A stretch of DNA of 56,212 bases from Cytophagales bacterium (lineage in GTDB: Bacteria > Bacteroidota > Bacteroidia > Cytophagales > Cyclobacteriaceae): NCBI GenBank assembly GCA_022360055.1, contig JAKSDO010000161.1, positions 1 to 56,212 of the forward strand, written 5' to 3'. Shown one piece after another: positions 8,066 through 17,900 of the stretch. Numbering within the stretch: the stretch's first letter is position 1; each line of letters starts with the position of its first letter. The notes beneath the pieces were generated by a model, which did no database searches, had not been told where the DNA came from, and saw only the letters and a list, made by a program, of their open reading frames with translations. The position numbers were made by a program, and so were the translations under genes.

Positions 8066-9889
8066 TCAGTTACCCTTTTCCATATAATATTTCCGCAAGA
8101 CATAAAATGCTTCTTTTTTAATACCCGTGTCTGAAATCAAACCTTTTCGGTTATAATCCATTTGGATGTGTTTTAAGTTTCTTCTCGGCGATCGAAAATC
8201 CATCAAAATCCATGGAGAAAGTCCCTGAATAAAATCAATACGTTCCACCATTTCTAAGTTGTGCCTGTACACTTCTGCCTGGTATTCTTCCGTCCATCGC
8301 TCATTTACCGCACCGTGCAGCCCCAACAATGCTCCGGCACCTACTTCACTCAGAATCATGGGTTTGTCAAACTTGTTCTCCCAACACAGGGCGCCACATT
8401 CTTCAGGCTTTTTAGAATACCAACCACAATAATTGTTTATGCCGATCACATCGACATACGCACCAAGCCGATCATCGATAATGATATTGTCTCCCTCTCC
8501 CTTTTGGCTATCCAGCGCCGCAGTTATCAATCTTGTGCTGTCCAGAGATTTTGCCTTGGAAATTAGTTTTCTGAGGAAAGAAAGCCGCTCTCCATTTACC
8601 GGAGTTTCGTTGGCAACAGACCAAAGACCGATGCCAACCCTGTTCTTATCCCTGTTAATCATGTCTACAAGTTGATTTTCAGCATTTTGATATGTGTCCC
8701 TGTTATTAAAAAGTACGGTCCAGTAAACCGGAATTTCCGACCATATCAAAAAACCCATCTTTTCCGCTTGTCTGACCATAACTTCCCCGTGGGGATAATG
8801 CGCAAGCCTTACAAAATTACACCCCATCTCTTTCGCCCAATTGAGTAGAATCTTGCATTGTTCCCCGGAGGTTATCCGTCCGCCGCCAAAAGGCGCTTCT
8901 TCATGAATACTTATGCCTTTTAGAAATATCGGATCGCCGTTTAAAAGGATATGTGTTCCCTTTACTTCTATTCTTTTAAATCCTATTTCGTCTTCAATGG
9001 ATTCAAAATCTGTAATCAAATTAATTTTATAGAGTTTGGGTTTCTCCGGAGTCCACAGTTCCGGCCCGGAGTTAATTGAAAAGCTCGCGTAACCATTTTC
9101 ATTTGTTTCGACACGAATTTCCTCCCCAAGTTCCGGTATGCTTATCTCAACCATGTTAGCCAGGTTTTCGCCATTCAATTGCACCCACCCGGTAATTATA
9201 TTGTCCTTATCGCTTGATAGTCTTACAAAGTAGTCTTCGATATATGTATCCGGAAGCTCCAGCAACTTTACCGATCTGGTGATACCCCCGTAATTCCACC
9301 AGTCCGTATTGAGGGTGGGCACTCCTTCGCGCCTCCGGGTGTTTTTTACCTGTACAATTAAAAAATTATCCGTTTCTTGTAATAATTCGGTGACGTCGAA
9401 ACTAAAAGGCGTATATCCCCCGACATGATCGCCCAGATACGCTCCGTTTAAATACACCTTGCATTCATAATTAACGGCTTCAAAATGCACAAATATCCGC
9501 CCGTTAATTTTTTCTTTATAATCAAATGATCTTTTATACCAGATACAGCCTTCGTAATAATAGAGTTTTTCCATTTGAGTGTTCCAATCACCTGGAACGT
9601 TTAACTGGTAATTATGATCAAAATCGTACTCAATGAGATCATCCGGGTTTTTCATTTTTTCGTTTTTAAAATACCCGTTCTTTCTCGGTTTTAAACTGTG
9701 ATTGTAATATCCGTTCTCTAAAGGATCAATGATGATTTGCCATACCCCGTCGAGGCTTTTATACGTTCTTGCTGATACATTTTGAATTGCATGGTTTTTG
9801 CCATGGATGTCAAACAATAAATTGAATTGCATCATGGTGCAAATCATTAAAAATTTAACGGCTTTGTTTAGACAAAAAGTTTTCTCCAT
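8066..9889 (-). CDS. GH2 family beta-glycosidase, beta-glucuronidase or beta-galactosidase type
   Basis: A 607-residue enzyme with the full GH2 order: jelly-roll sugar-binding domain (about 40-205), immunoglobulin-like domain (205-305) and TIM barrel (305-600). The acid/base Glu428 is in VANETPVNGE and the nucleophile Glu515 in MILSEVGAGALLG. The length and the SEVGA nucleophile region fit the compact beta-glucuronidase-like group better than large beta-galactosidases, but activity cannot be fixed. A hydrophobic N-terminus (residues 11-28) suggests export to the periplasm. It is separated from SusD by about 180 bases containing a hairpin. Confidence 0.85.
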   Translation of the reverse strand: MEKTFCLNKAVKFLMICTMMQFNLLFDIHGKNHAIQNVSARTYKSLDGVWQIIIDPLENGYYNHSLKPRKNGYFKNEKMKNPDDLIEYDFDHNYQLNVPGDWNTQMEKLYYYEGCIWYKRSFDYKEKINGRIFVHFEAVNYECKVYLNGAYLGDHVGGYTPFSFDVTELLQETDNFLIVQVKNTRRREGVPTLNTDWWNYGGITRSVKLLELPDTYIEDYFVRLSSDKDNIITGWVQLNGENLANMVEISIPELGEEIRVETNENGYASFSINSGPELWTPEKPKLYKINLITDFESIEDEIGFKRIEVKGTHILLNGDPIFLKGISIHEEAPFGGGRITSGEQCKILLNWAKEMGCNFVRLAHYPHGEVMVRQAEKMGFLIWSEIPVYWTVLFNNRDTYQNAENQLVDMINRDKNRVGIGLWSVANETPVNGERLSFLRKLISKAKSLDSTRLITAALDSQKGEGDNIIIDDRLGAYVDVIGINNYCGWYSKKPEECGALCWENKFDKPMILSEVGAGALLGLHGAVNERWTEEYQAEVYRHNLEMVERIDFIQGLSPWILMDFRSPRRNLKHIQMDYNRKGLISDTGIKKEAFYVLRKYYMEKGN

Positions 9890-10039
9890 TACTTATTGGT
9901 TTGCAAGTTTATACTTTTTTGAAATGGGGTAAATAAATGGTCCAATCCCCCCTGCGGAATAAGATCATGTTCACCGGTGATCTTTCCATTTGTACCAGGC
10001 ATTTCCGTATCGATAAAATGTAAATTTGAAAAGTGCGAA

Positions 10040-10063
10040 TGGCCTCCCGGTTTTAGGAGGCCA
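10040..10063 (-). promoter_or_regulatory. Intercistronic hairpin after susD
   Basis: TGGCCTCC (10040-10047) and GGAGGCCA (10056-10063) form an 8-bp GC-rich stem with an 8-base loop, starting nine bases after the SusD stop. No U-run follows on the - strand. It may set the drop in transcript level between susCD and the enzyme genes, by partial termination or 3'-end protection. Confidence 0.5.
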
Positions 10064-10071
10064 AAGAAAAT

Positions 10072-11700
10072 CTACTCTGCTGTATATCCCGGATTTTGTT
10101 CCATTGGAGCAGTTAAGTTCGCATCGATTACTGACTGAGGAATCGGAAGAAGCTTGTCCTTTTCTCCGGCCGTAGGCCCTCCGACCTTATTGTACATTTG
10201 AATTCTTTCCAGCCACTTGTTCAAACGCACCAGTGTGTAACGCCTGTGCTCTTCCGAATAGAGTTCTCTGGAACGTTCATCAAGTATAAAATCAATCGTA
10301 ACATTACTGGCAGCAATCTCACTTGCATTCGCACGTCTCCTTAAAACATTAATAGTTTCCGCTGCTCCGGCCGCATCATTTAATGCCAATTGTGCCTCTG
10401 CGAGCAGAAGATAGGTCTCGGCTAACCTTAGATAAACCTGATCATTATAACTTCTCGCGCCGGAAGGATCTGCCGGATTGAAATAATCCCATTTCCTGGT
10501 ACTTGGCCAGTAAGTGTCTTTGATTTTTTCATCTCTTCCTTTCCAGTCAAACCAAACGGTATCTCCCAACGCCCAGCCATCGGGAATTTTATCCGGATTA
10601 TTCAATACCTCGTACGTTCTCCATGCAAATACGCCGCCCCTATCATCCGAAGGTTCATACAATTCCATGGTATAGCGTGTGGGGCCGATCCTTCCAAGTC
10701 CCCGGCCTCCATTTGCCTCATCAAATACAACCACGCCGGATACACCATCCACCTTTACGGAATGCGATCGGTTTCTATGCCATCGACGCATGATGTTGTC
10801 TCCGCCACCGATGGTTTCAAGTTCGTGTTGCATTACCCAGAGCGCTTCCGTATTACCCTCATCTTTGTTGGAGTTGCCAACCAGGAACATATCTGTAAAA
10901 GGTGTACCCGGTTCACCTTTCTTAACTCCATATCTTTCGGTGATCAATTCAAAAGGTCCGTCAATGACTGCTTCCGCTTTTGCCTTTGCTTTAGTAGGAT
11001 CACCCATTGCAAGGTACAGTTCTGCCAGATAATGCGAAGCTACGGCGCTCACAACTTTTCCGGGATTCGATGAGGTTTCGGGAAGGTATTTTTCTGCGAA
11101 CAATAAATCTTCTTCCATCTGCATTCTCACCTCAGCTATGGGAGTTCGCTTCCAATCTGTCTTAATGCTTGATCCGGATGATTCGTCCAGGCTCATTGGA
11201 ACATCTCCCCACATATATGTTGCATGACGATATGCCCATGCTCTGAAGAGGCGCGCTTCGGCAACAACGCGATTTTTATCGTCTTCAGCCCAGTCAATAT
11301 CCGGATTTTCCGCCCTGACAATAATGGTATTGGCAGCATTGATTGTCTCATAGATCCATTCGAAAAAATGGCGGTTGTGCGCTTCTGTAGTCACATTCCT
11401 TGTGGCAAAATCATTCCCAACCTGATTCCATCCGGAGCGCTGATTTCCATAACAATTATCCACACCTGTTACCGCAGGATCTATCATAAGATCATTGGAA
11501 CTGCCCAGGGTTTCACCGCCCCGCTCCCTTCTGAATTGAGCGTAAAGACCATTTAGGCCGGCCTCAAAACCAGCCAGATCGACATAAAGATTATCTGCCG
11601 CTATGATGTGGGGCGGGTTTTCTTCAAGGTAATTGTCAGAACACGAAACCGATACGGCTGCAAAACCACTTACTATTATTATATATTTAAGATATTTCAT
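10072..11700 (-). CDS. SusD/RagB-family outer-membrane glycan-binding lipoprotein (PUL 1)
   Basis: A 542-residue SusD-like protein. The signal peptide ends in a good lipobox, VSVSC followed by SDN, so it should be anchored on the outer membrane. The body has the helical TPR-type core (AEARLFRAWAYRHATYMWGDVP is the family's typical segment, near 140) and the C-terminal region with LRLAETYLLLAEAQLALN and ERSRELYSEEHRRYTLVRLNKW. SusD proteins form the lid over the SusC pore and capture oligosaccharides. It follows SusC by 39 bases. Confidence 0.95.
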   Translation of the reverse strand: MKYLKYIIIVSGFAAVSVSCSDNYLEENPPHIIAADNLYVDLAGFEAGLNGLYAQFRRERGGETLGSSNDLMIDPAVTGVDNCYGNQRSGWNQVGNDFATRNVTTEAHNRHFFEWIYETINAANTIIVRAENPDIDWAEDDKNRVVAEARLFRAWAYRHATYMWGDVPMSLDESSGSSIKTDWKRTPIAEVRMQMEEDLLFAEKYLPETSSNPGKVVSAVASHYLAELYLAMGDPTKAKAKAEAVIDGPFELITERYGVKKGEPGTPFTDMFLVGNSNKDEGNTEALWVMQHELETIGGGDNIMRRWHRNRSHSVKVDGVSGVVVFDEANGGRGLGRIGPTRYTMELYEPSDDRGGVFAWRTYEVLNNPDKIPDGWALGDTVWFDWKGRDEKIKDTYWPSTRKWDYFNPADPSGARSYNDQVYLRLAETYLLLAEAQLALNDAAGAAETINVLRRRANASEIAASNVTIDFILDERSRELYSEEHRRYTLVRLNKWLERIQMYNKVGGPTAGEKDKLLPIPQSVIDANLTAPMEQNPGYTAE

Positions 11701-11739
11701 GATGCAAAATTTTAAAGTCTTATAGAAATCACTGCTCGA

Positions 11740-14676
11740 TTAGAACCCGAAATTGAGTCCGAATATGTACTCTTTCTGAAAAGGAATTTCCCGATCGCTA
11801 CTCAATTCAGGATCCAATCCTTCATATTCAGTAACGGTTAAGAGGTTACGACCCGTGAAATATAGCCTGAAGCGATCGAAACCCAGTTTTTCCAATATAC
11901 TCATAGGCAAATCATAGGATAATGTCACATCTTTTAGGCGCCAAAAGCTGGCGTTCTCATAAACTCTGACTCCAAGAGGGTTTGCATCAACATCATTGGC
12001 CCAAAATTCATTTATCGGGTTTTCGGGCGTCCACCAGTTCTTTTTAATCGTATTTCTTCGTACTTCACCCCAGACGTCGTCTCGCTTTAGCGTGTTGTAT
12101 TTCGTCATACCGTGAGCACTATGAGAAAATACATTTAAAGAGAATGATTTATATTTGAAGGTCATGTTCAAACCGCTGATAAATTTTGGGTCTCGCTGCC
12201 CAATAATTGTTCTGTCGTTATCGGCATCAATCATACCATCAAGATTCTGATCCACGATCTTCGCATCTCCGGGCCGGGCATCAGGCAGCGGCGAGTTTTC
12301 GATATCATCGCCTTCTTGAAATACACCGTCAAATTCATAAGCATAATTCACTCTGATTGGCTTGCCAATGAACCAGTTGTTCAATACATCGTCCTGATCA
12401 TCGCCGTATAATTCCACAATTTCGTTTTTCATATATGAGAAATTACCCGAAATGTCCCAACTGAAATCCCCCGAGTTGATGAGATTGGCCAATAGTGTAA
12501 ATTCGAACCCCCTGTTTTTTGTCTTACCGATGTTTTGTGTGATCTCCGTGATCCCATGAACAGGAGATATTTCTCTTTCCAGTAAAAGTTCTTCCGTATT
12601 GGATTCATAGATATCAATGCTGCCCTGTAATCTATCCTCAAGAAAACCATAGTCAACACCAATATTAAATGAGGCCGTCGACTCCCACCCCAATTCCGGA
12701 TTCCCCAATTTCGAGGGCACATATCCCGGAGCCGTTGTACTGCCATCGAGATAGGATCGCTCCGATAACCTGGCTAAAGTCTCATACGGATCGACGGCCT
12801 GATTGCCGTTTTCCCCGTACGAAAGTCTGAGCTTTAACGTGCTCAAAATTCCAGTAGCAGACATAAACGATTCATTATCAATGTTCCAGCCTAAAGCGAC
12901 GGATGGGAAATTACCCCATTTGGTATTGGATCCAAATCCCGAAAATCCGTCCCTCCTGCCGGTAAGAGTTAATAAGTAGCGATTGTCGTAGCCATAATTA
13001 ATCCTGAGCATAGAAGAAAGAATAGAAAAATTCTCATATCCGTAAGACGGCTCTACGAGGTTTCCTACATTGGCCTGGTACCAGGTCAATACGTCGTTTG
13101 GGAATCCCTGGGATTCCAGCCTGTGCTCAGTAAACTCGTCTTCCTGATAACTGTAAAGCCCGGTAATAAATAGGTTATGCTTGCCTATTTCCCGCTGATA
13201 ATTGAGAATGTTTTCCACAACCAGATTTGTTCCTACAGAGCTTCTGGTATCCGCCCGGCCACCCGTTTCCAAACCTGTTTTCGTATTTCGTCCGTAATAA
13301 GTCCCCCTGGTTCGGTTGGTATATTCTATTCCGGTATTTAATTTGTAAGAAAGCCCCGGGACAAAAGGGAAATCAATGTTTAAATAATTATTGGAAAATA
13401 TCTTATAGGATTTATCCTCGCTTGCTGCGAGTGTCGGAGCGAGCGGATTGCCCCAATACACCTCTTCCGGCCAGGGATAAATTGTCAGATCTCCGTTTTC
13501 ACTATGAGATGTAGTGAGCGGATTCATGTAAAATGCTCCATCGGTACTTCCTGACCAACTGCTCGGGATACCACTTCGATCAGCTAACGACAATTGTGTA
13601 TTTGTGCCTACTTTAAGCCAACCGGTAATATTCGCCTCAAGATTGAACCGGGTTGAATACCGCTTAAACAGGTCGTTCACCGCAACACCCTCAACATCAA
13701 GAAAACTTCCTGACAAATAGTATTTAAAATTCTCCGCTCCGCCGGAAACGGAAAGCGTATGTTGCTGCTTGTGACCGTTTTGTGTGGTCAGATCTAACCA
13801 ATCCGTACCTCCTCCACTTTGAAAAAGCGCCTCTTCCGAATCCGTAATTGATCCGGGTTCTCTCGTATTTTTAAAATCATAGAATTCGGCCGGAGAAAGC
13901 AGATCAGGCAGGGCAGCAATTTTTTGAATGCCATAAAAACCGTCATAATTGATCGTTGGTTTTCCTTTTTTACCTTGCCTGGAGGTAATCAAAATCACAC
14001 CGTTTGATCCCCTTGAACCATAAATAGCGGATGCCGAAGCATCTTTCAATACTTCAATAGATTCGATATCCGTGGGATTGATCTCCGAGATACTGCCGTT
14101 GTACGGCATACCATCCAATACAAGTAGCGGCGAATTGCTCGCTGTCATGGAGTTTCTACCTCTAATGAGAATTGAAACATCGTTTCCTTCTGCTCCGGCA
14201 GAATTGGACACGATGGATACACCGGGAATCGCTCCCTGTATTGCCTGCGCAAAGTTGGTGTTAGGCACCTGCTGCAATCGTTCCTGAGGCAAAGAAGCCA
14301 CCGAACCGGTAATGTCGCTTTTCTTTTGAGTACCATAACCGACCACTACAATTTCCTCAAGAGCGGTGATGTCAGGAGCTAATGAGATATTGATAACAGA
14401 TTGACCCCCAACCGTGATTTCCTCCGACACGTATCCGACGAAACTAAATATCAGGATTTCTTCCGGTTTAGCCTCAATACTATATTTTCCGTCCACATCC
14501 GTAGTAGTACCAAATGAGCTTCCTTTGATCAGTACATTTACGCCGGGCAACGGATTTCCATCTTCTTGGCTTGTGACTTCACCGGTTACGATGGTTTGTG
14601 CCTGTCCAAAAGACACAAATGTCAAAACCAGTAGAATTGTTAAACCTGGTTTGATTTTCAGGTATAGCTTTTTCAT
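11740..14676 (-). CDS. SusC/RagA-family TonB-dependent outer-membrane transporter (PUL 1)
   Basis: A 978-residue transporter with a signal peptide ending GQA, a carboxypeptidase-like regulatory domain (about 30-105), the SusC signature segment SLAPDITALEEIVVVGYGTQ, a plug domain (roughly 115-230) and a 22-strand barrel ending in an aromatic residue (FGLNFGF). It lacks the STN domain, so it does not signal to a FecR protein; this fits regulation by the hybrid two-component protein encoded upstream. Imports oligosaccharides across the outer membrane with SusD. Confidence 0.95.
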   Translation of the reverse strand: MKKLYLKIKPGLTILLVLTFVSFGQAQTIVTGEVTSQEDGNPLPGVNVLIKGSSFGTTTDVDGKYSIEAKPEEILIFSFVGYVSEEITVGGQSVINISLAPDITALEEIVVVGYGTQKKSDITGSVASLPQERLQQVPNTNFAQAIQGAIPGVSIVSNSAGAEGNDVSILIRGRNSMTASNSPLLVLDGMPYNGSISEINPTDIESIEVLKDASASAIYGSRGSNGVILITSRQGKKGKPTINYDGFYGIQKIAALPDLLSPAEFYDFKNTREPGSITDSEEALFQSGGGTDWLDLTTQNGHKQQHTLSVSGGAENFKYYLSGSFLDVEGVAVNDLFKRYSTRFNLEANITGWLKVGTNTQLSLADRSGIPSSWSGSTDGAFYMNPLTTSHSENGDLTIYPWPEEVYWGNPLAPTLAASEDKSYKIFSNNYLNIDFPFVPGLSYKLNTGIEYTNRTRGTYYGRNTKTGLETGGRADTRSSVGTNLVVENILNYQREIGKHNLFITGLYSYQEDEFTEHRLESQGFPNDVLTWYQANVGNLVEPSYGYENFSILSSMLRINYGYDNRYLLTLTGRRDGFSGFGSNTKWGNFPSVALGWNIDNESFMSATGILSTLKLRLSYGENGNQAVDPYETLARLSERSYLDGSTTAPGYVPSKLGNPELGWESTASFNIGVDYGFLEDRLQGSIDIYESNTEELLLEREISPVHGITEITQNIGKTKNRGFEFTLLANLINSGDFSWDISGNFSYMKNEIVELYGDDQDDVLNNWFIGKPIRVNYAYEFDGVFQEGDDIENSPLPDARPGDAKIVDQNLDGMIDADNDRTIIGQRDPKFISGLNMTFKYKSFSLNVFSHSAHGMTKYNTLKRDDVWGEVRRNTIKKNWWTPENPINEFWANDVDANPLGVRVYENASFWRLKDVTLSYDLPMSILEKLGFDRFRLYFTGRNLLTVTEYEGLDPELSSDREIPFQKEYIFGLNFGF

Positions 14677-14751
14677 AATGATATATTGTTTAATTGTTAA
14701 TTGGAAATAATGAATACAGTGACAACCAGTCCGATAATTGATATGGACAAT

Positions 14752-14765
14752 ATCAAGATCTTGAT
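14752..14765. promoter_or_regulatory. Perfect 14-bp palindrome in the susC upstream region
   Basis: ATCAAGATCTTGAT lies 76 bases upstream of the SusC start, in the 264-bp gap between the regulator gene and susC. It is a candidate binding site for the regulator or another factor. Position and symmetry are seen; function is inferred. Confidence 0.35.
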
Positions 14766-14940
14766 CATTAATTTTTGAATAGTCTTTATTCGACTCACCT
14801 TAATAAAAATTTCACATGGTAAAGTTAGATTTGGGTCATGAAAAAGAACCCTTTGGTATGTTGCCTCTTTACCTTACAAATGTTACGGTGGCTTATTTTG
14901 TGTTACAAAAACACAATGTAAATGTTACAGTTCCTCAATA

Positions 14941-17900
14941 TCAGGAAGGGTTATTGCGCAAATAATTTCTGAGGTAATCGGTGGGGGTTTCACCGAAATA
15001 TGCTTTGAAGGCGTTGCGGAAATAGTCTGCTTGCTGAAAACCGACTTCATAACGCACTTCTGATATGTTAAGTTTTCCGGTTTTAAGTAGTTGCGCTGCC
15101 CGCTCGAGTCTGATCGTTCGAATAAATTCCACTGCACTGAAATTTGTAAGCGCTTTGATTTTTCTGTAAAAATGTACCCTGCTCATCCCAACTTCTTTGG
15201 CTACCGTCTCAACTCCAAGGTCAGGATCGGAAATATTTTCATTGATAAAATCGATCGTTTTTTTTATGAATGTTTCATCAACAGATGTGATTGATATTTC
15301 TTCGGGAATCAGCTTCAGGTTTTTGCCCGATTGCTCTTTGAGCATCCTTCTTTGGTCAATCAGTTTTCCGGCTCGTATTTTCAGGAGCTCAGCACTGAAT
15401 GGCTTGGTAATATAATCGTCGGCGCCGGTTTCAAAGCCCTTGATCTGAAATGTGACGGCTGTTCGGGCGGTGAGTAAAATAACAGGAATATGACTGGTTC
15501 TGGGATCGGTCTTTATCCGTTTGCAAAGTTCTATGCCATCGAGTTCCGGCATCATGATATCACTCAAAACCAAATCGGGCATTATTTCCATGGCCAGTTT
15601 AAGTCCCATTTTTCCATCACCTGCCTTTGCTACCATATATTCCGGCTCAAATAGGCCGGAAATAAAATTCCGGACCTCCTCGTTGTCTTCCACCACAAGC
15701 AGCGTTGGTCTTTCGGCATCATCCGGCACCTCAATAACTTGCGACGCCCGTTCCGAATCAAATTTTGCCTCATCGCTTTCAGATTCCAAAAAAACGTGCC
15801 TATACAGGGAGATGTCTTCACTGTTCTTAAAATCTTTTATGACCTGCGAATCACTTAAATGCCTTCTCCCCAAAGGGATGGCTATTGTAAATCTCGTTTT
15901 GCCCGGCTGGTTGTTCCGGGATTCAATGCTCGAAACGGTAATCGTTCCCTGATGCAACTCGACAAACTTCTTGACGACCTCCAGCCCTAAACCCGAGCCG
16001 TAAACTTTTTCGTGGTGCTGCTTACCCGACTGATAGAATCTGTCAAAAACCTTATCAATCTGATCAGCGGGTATACCAATCCCATTGTCCTCAACGGAAA
16101 TCTCCAGGTATCCATCTTCAAAAACTTTATCCTTTTCCAACCCGCTCATGTGTTTTTCAACCGATCTTCGAACACTCAACCCGATAATGCCTCCGGTCGG
16201 TGTGTATTTTACCGCATTGGAAAGCAAATTGTATAGGATTACTTCCATCTTATCCCGATCAAACCATAACAGGATCGACTCATCGCTTACGTCAACTTCC
16301 AACTTGATGTTTTTCTGAAGTGCGGATTCACGAAATGCAAGAGAAACCTCCCTTACAAATTTCACTATGTCTCCCTTACCGGCTTTAAGGCCTAAATGAC
16401 CTTTTTCAAGTTTCCTCAAATCAAGCAATTGATTGATCAATTGAAGCATACGCTCACCATTGCGCTGGATCATATACAATTGATTCTTAAGCTTTGGACG
16501 ACCGATGTATTGCGCAGCCAGATGTTCCAGGGGTGCCAGGATCAGGGTCAGGGGCGTTCTGAGCTCATGCGAAATATCCGTAAAGAATTTTATCCTCAAT
16601 TGATGCTGTTCATTTTCTCTTTCTCTTTCAAAATGCTCCCAGGCGAGGTCACTTTTAAGCTTGCCCCATTTGGAAGCGAAAACGAAAAAAAAGTACAATA
16701 GACCAGTCAATACGATCGCATAGAGCAAATAGGCCCAGAGGGTTCTCCAAAACGGGGGAGTGACTGTAAAATACAATTGATTGTAATTGTTGCCCCAGTT
16801 TGACAAATTGTTGGTAGCTTTTACTTTAAATGTATATGTCCCGGGCTGTAGTTTTGAATAATTCACAACCCGGTAATTCCCGATATTATTCCATTTATTA
16901 TCAATAGGCTCCAGCTTGTATGCATAATTGATTTCTTTTTGCTCCAAATAATTTAAGGCGGCAAACTCGATCGAAAAATCAGATTGCGAATATTTCAGGG
17001 AAATAACGCTATCTTGCCCCAGCGATGCTGTTTTATCTGAATTCAAGTCTAATTGATCCCTCAATTTCACTTCCTTGAAAATTATATCCGGATGATAATT
17101 GATGAGTTGAATGTTTTCCGGATAAAAGGAGTTGAAACCATTTGTCCCTCCAAAAAATAACTGACCGTCAGCAGATTTAAATGCACTATTCGGATAGAAT
17201 TGAAAACCTTGAATGCCATCTGCTTTACCGAAGTTGATCGTCTGATCGACAACAATTGAATCCTGACCGTCGACAGACCAAAGTAATTTTGAAATCCCTT
17301 TATTCGTGCTTACCCAAAGATTTCCGGAATTATCTTCTAAAATTCCATTTATGGTATTGTCGGGCATACCTTCTTTGATGTTAATATTTTTAAGATCGCC
17401 GAATTTGGTATCATAGATATATAATCCCATTCCAAGAGTTCCAATAATTAAATACCTATGGTTTGAAAGGTACAAACAATGGATGGGCAATTCGGAAACC
17501 TTGGAGAATACACCATCCGATTTTAGTCTCGAACGGGAAAATAATCCTTTATCTCCATCGAAATATTCCAATCCGTTTTCAGTCCCCACCCAATATTTAT
17601 TATCGTTGTCTTCCACGATTGCCCAGACATGATTATCTATGGTTTCAACCGGCTCATTTTCGATCCTGAGATACCTTATAAAGGATCTGCTTTCCGGAAC
17701 ATATTTATTTAATCCGCCACCTTGTGTGCCTATCCAAATGCGATTATTCGAATCCTTAAATATTACCTGAATATGATTATAGCCGATGGACGATTCGTCC
17801 ACCGGATCATGAATAAAATATTGAACATCCTTTGTGGAAAGATTGAGGACGCTCAATCCGATCAAACCACCAACCCACAAATTATTGCGATCGTCCAGCA

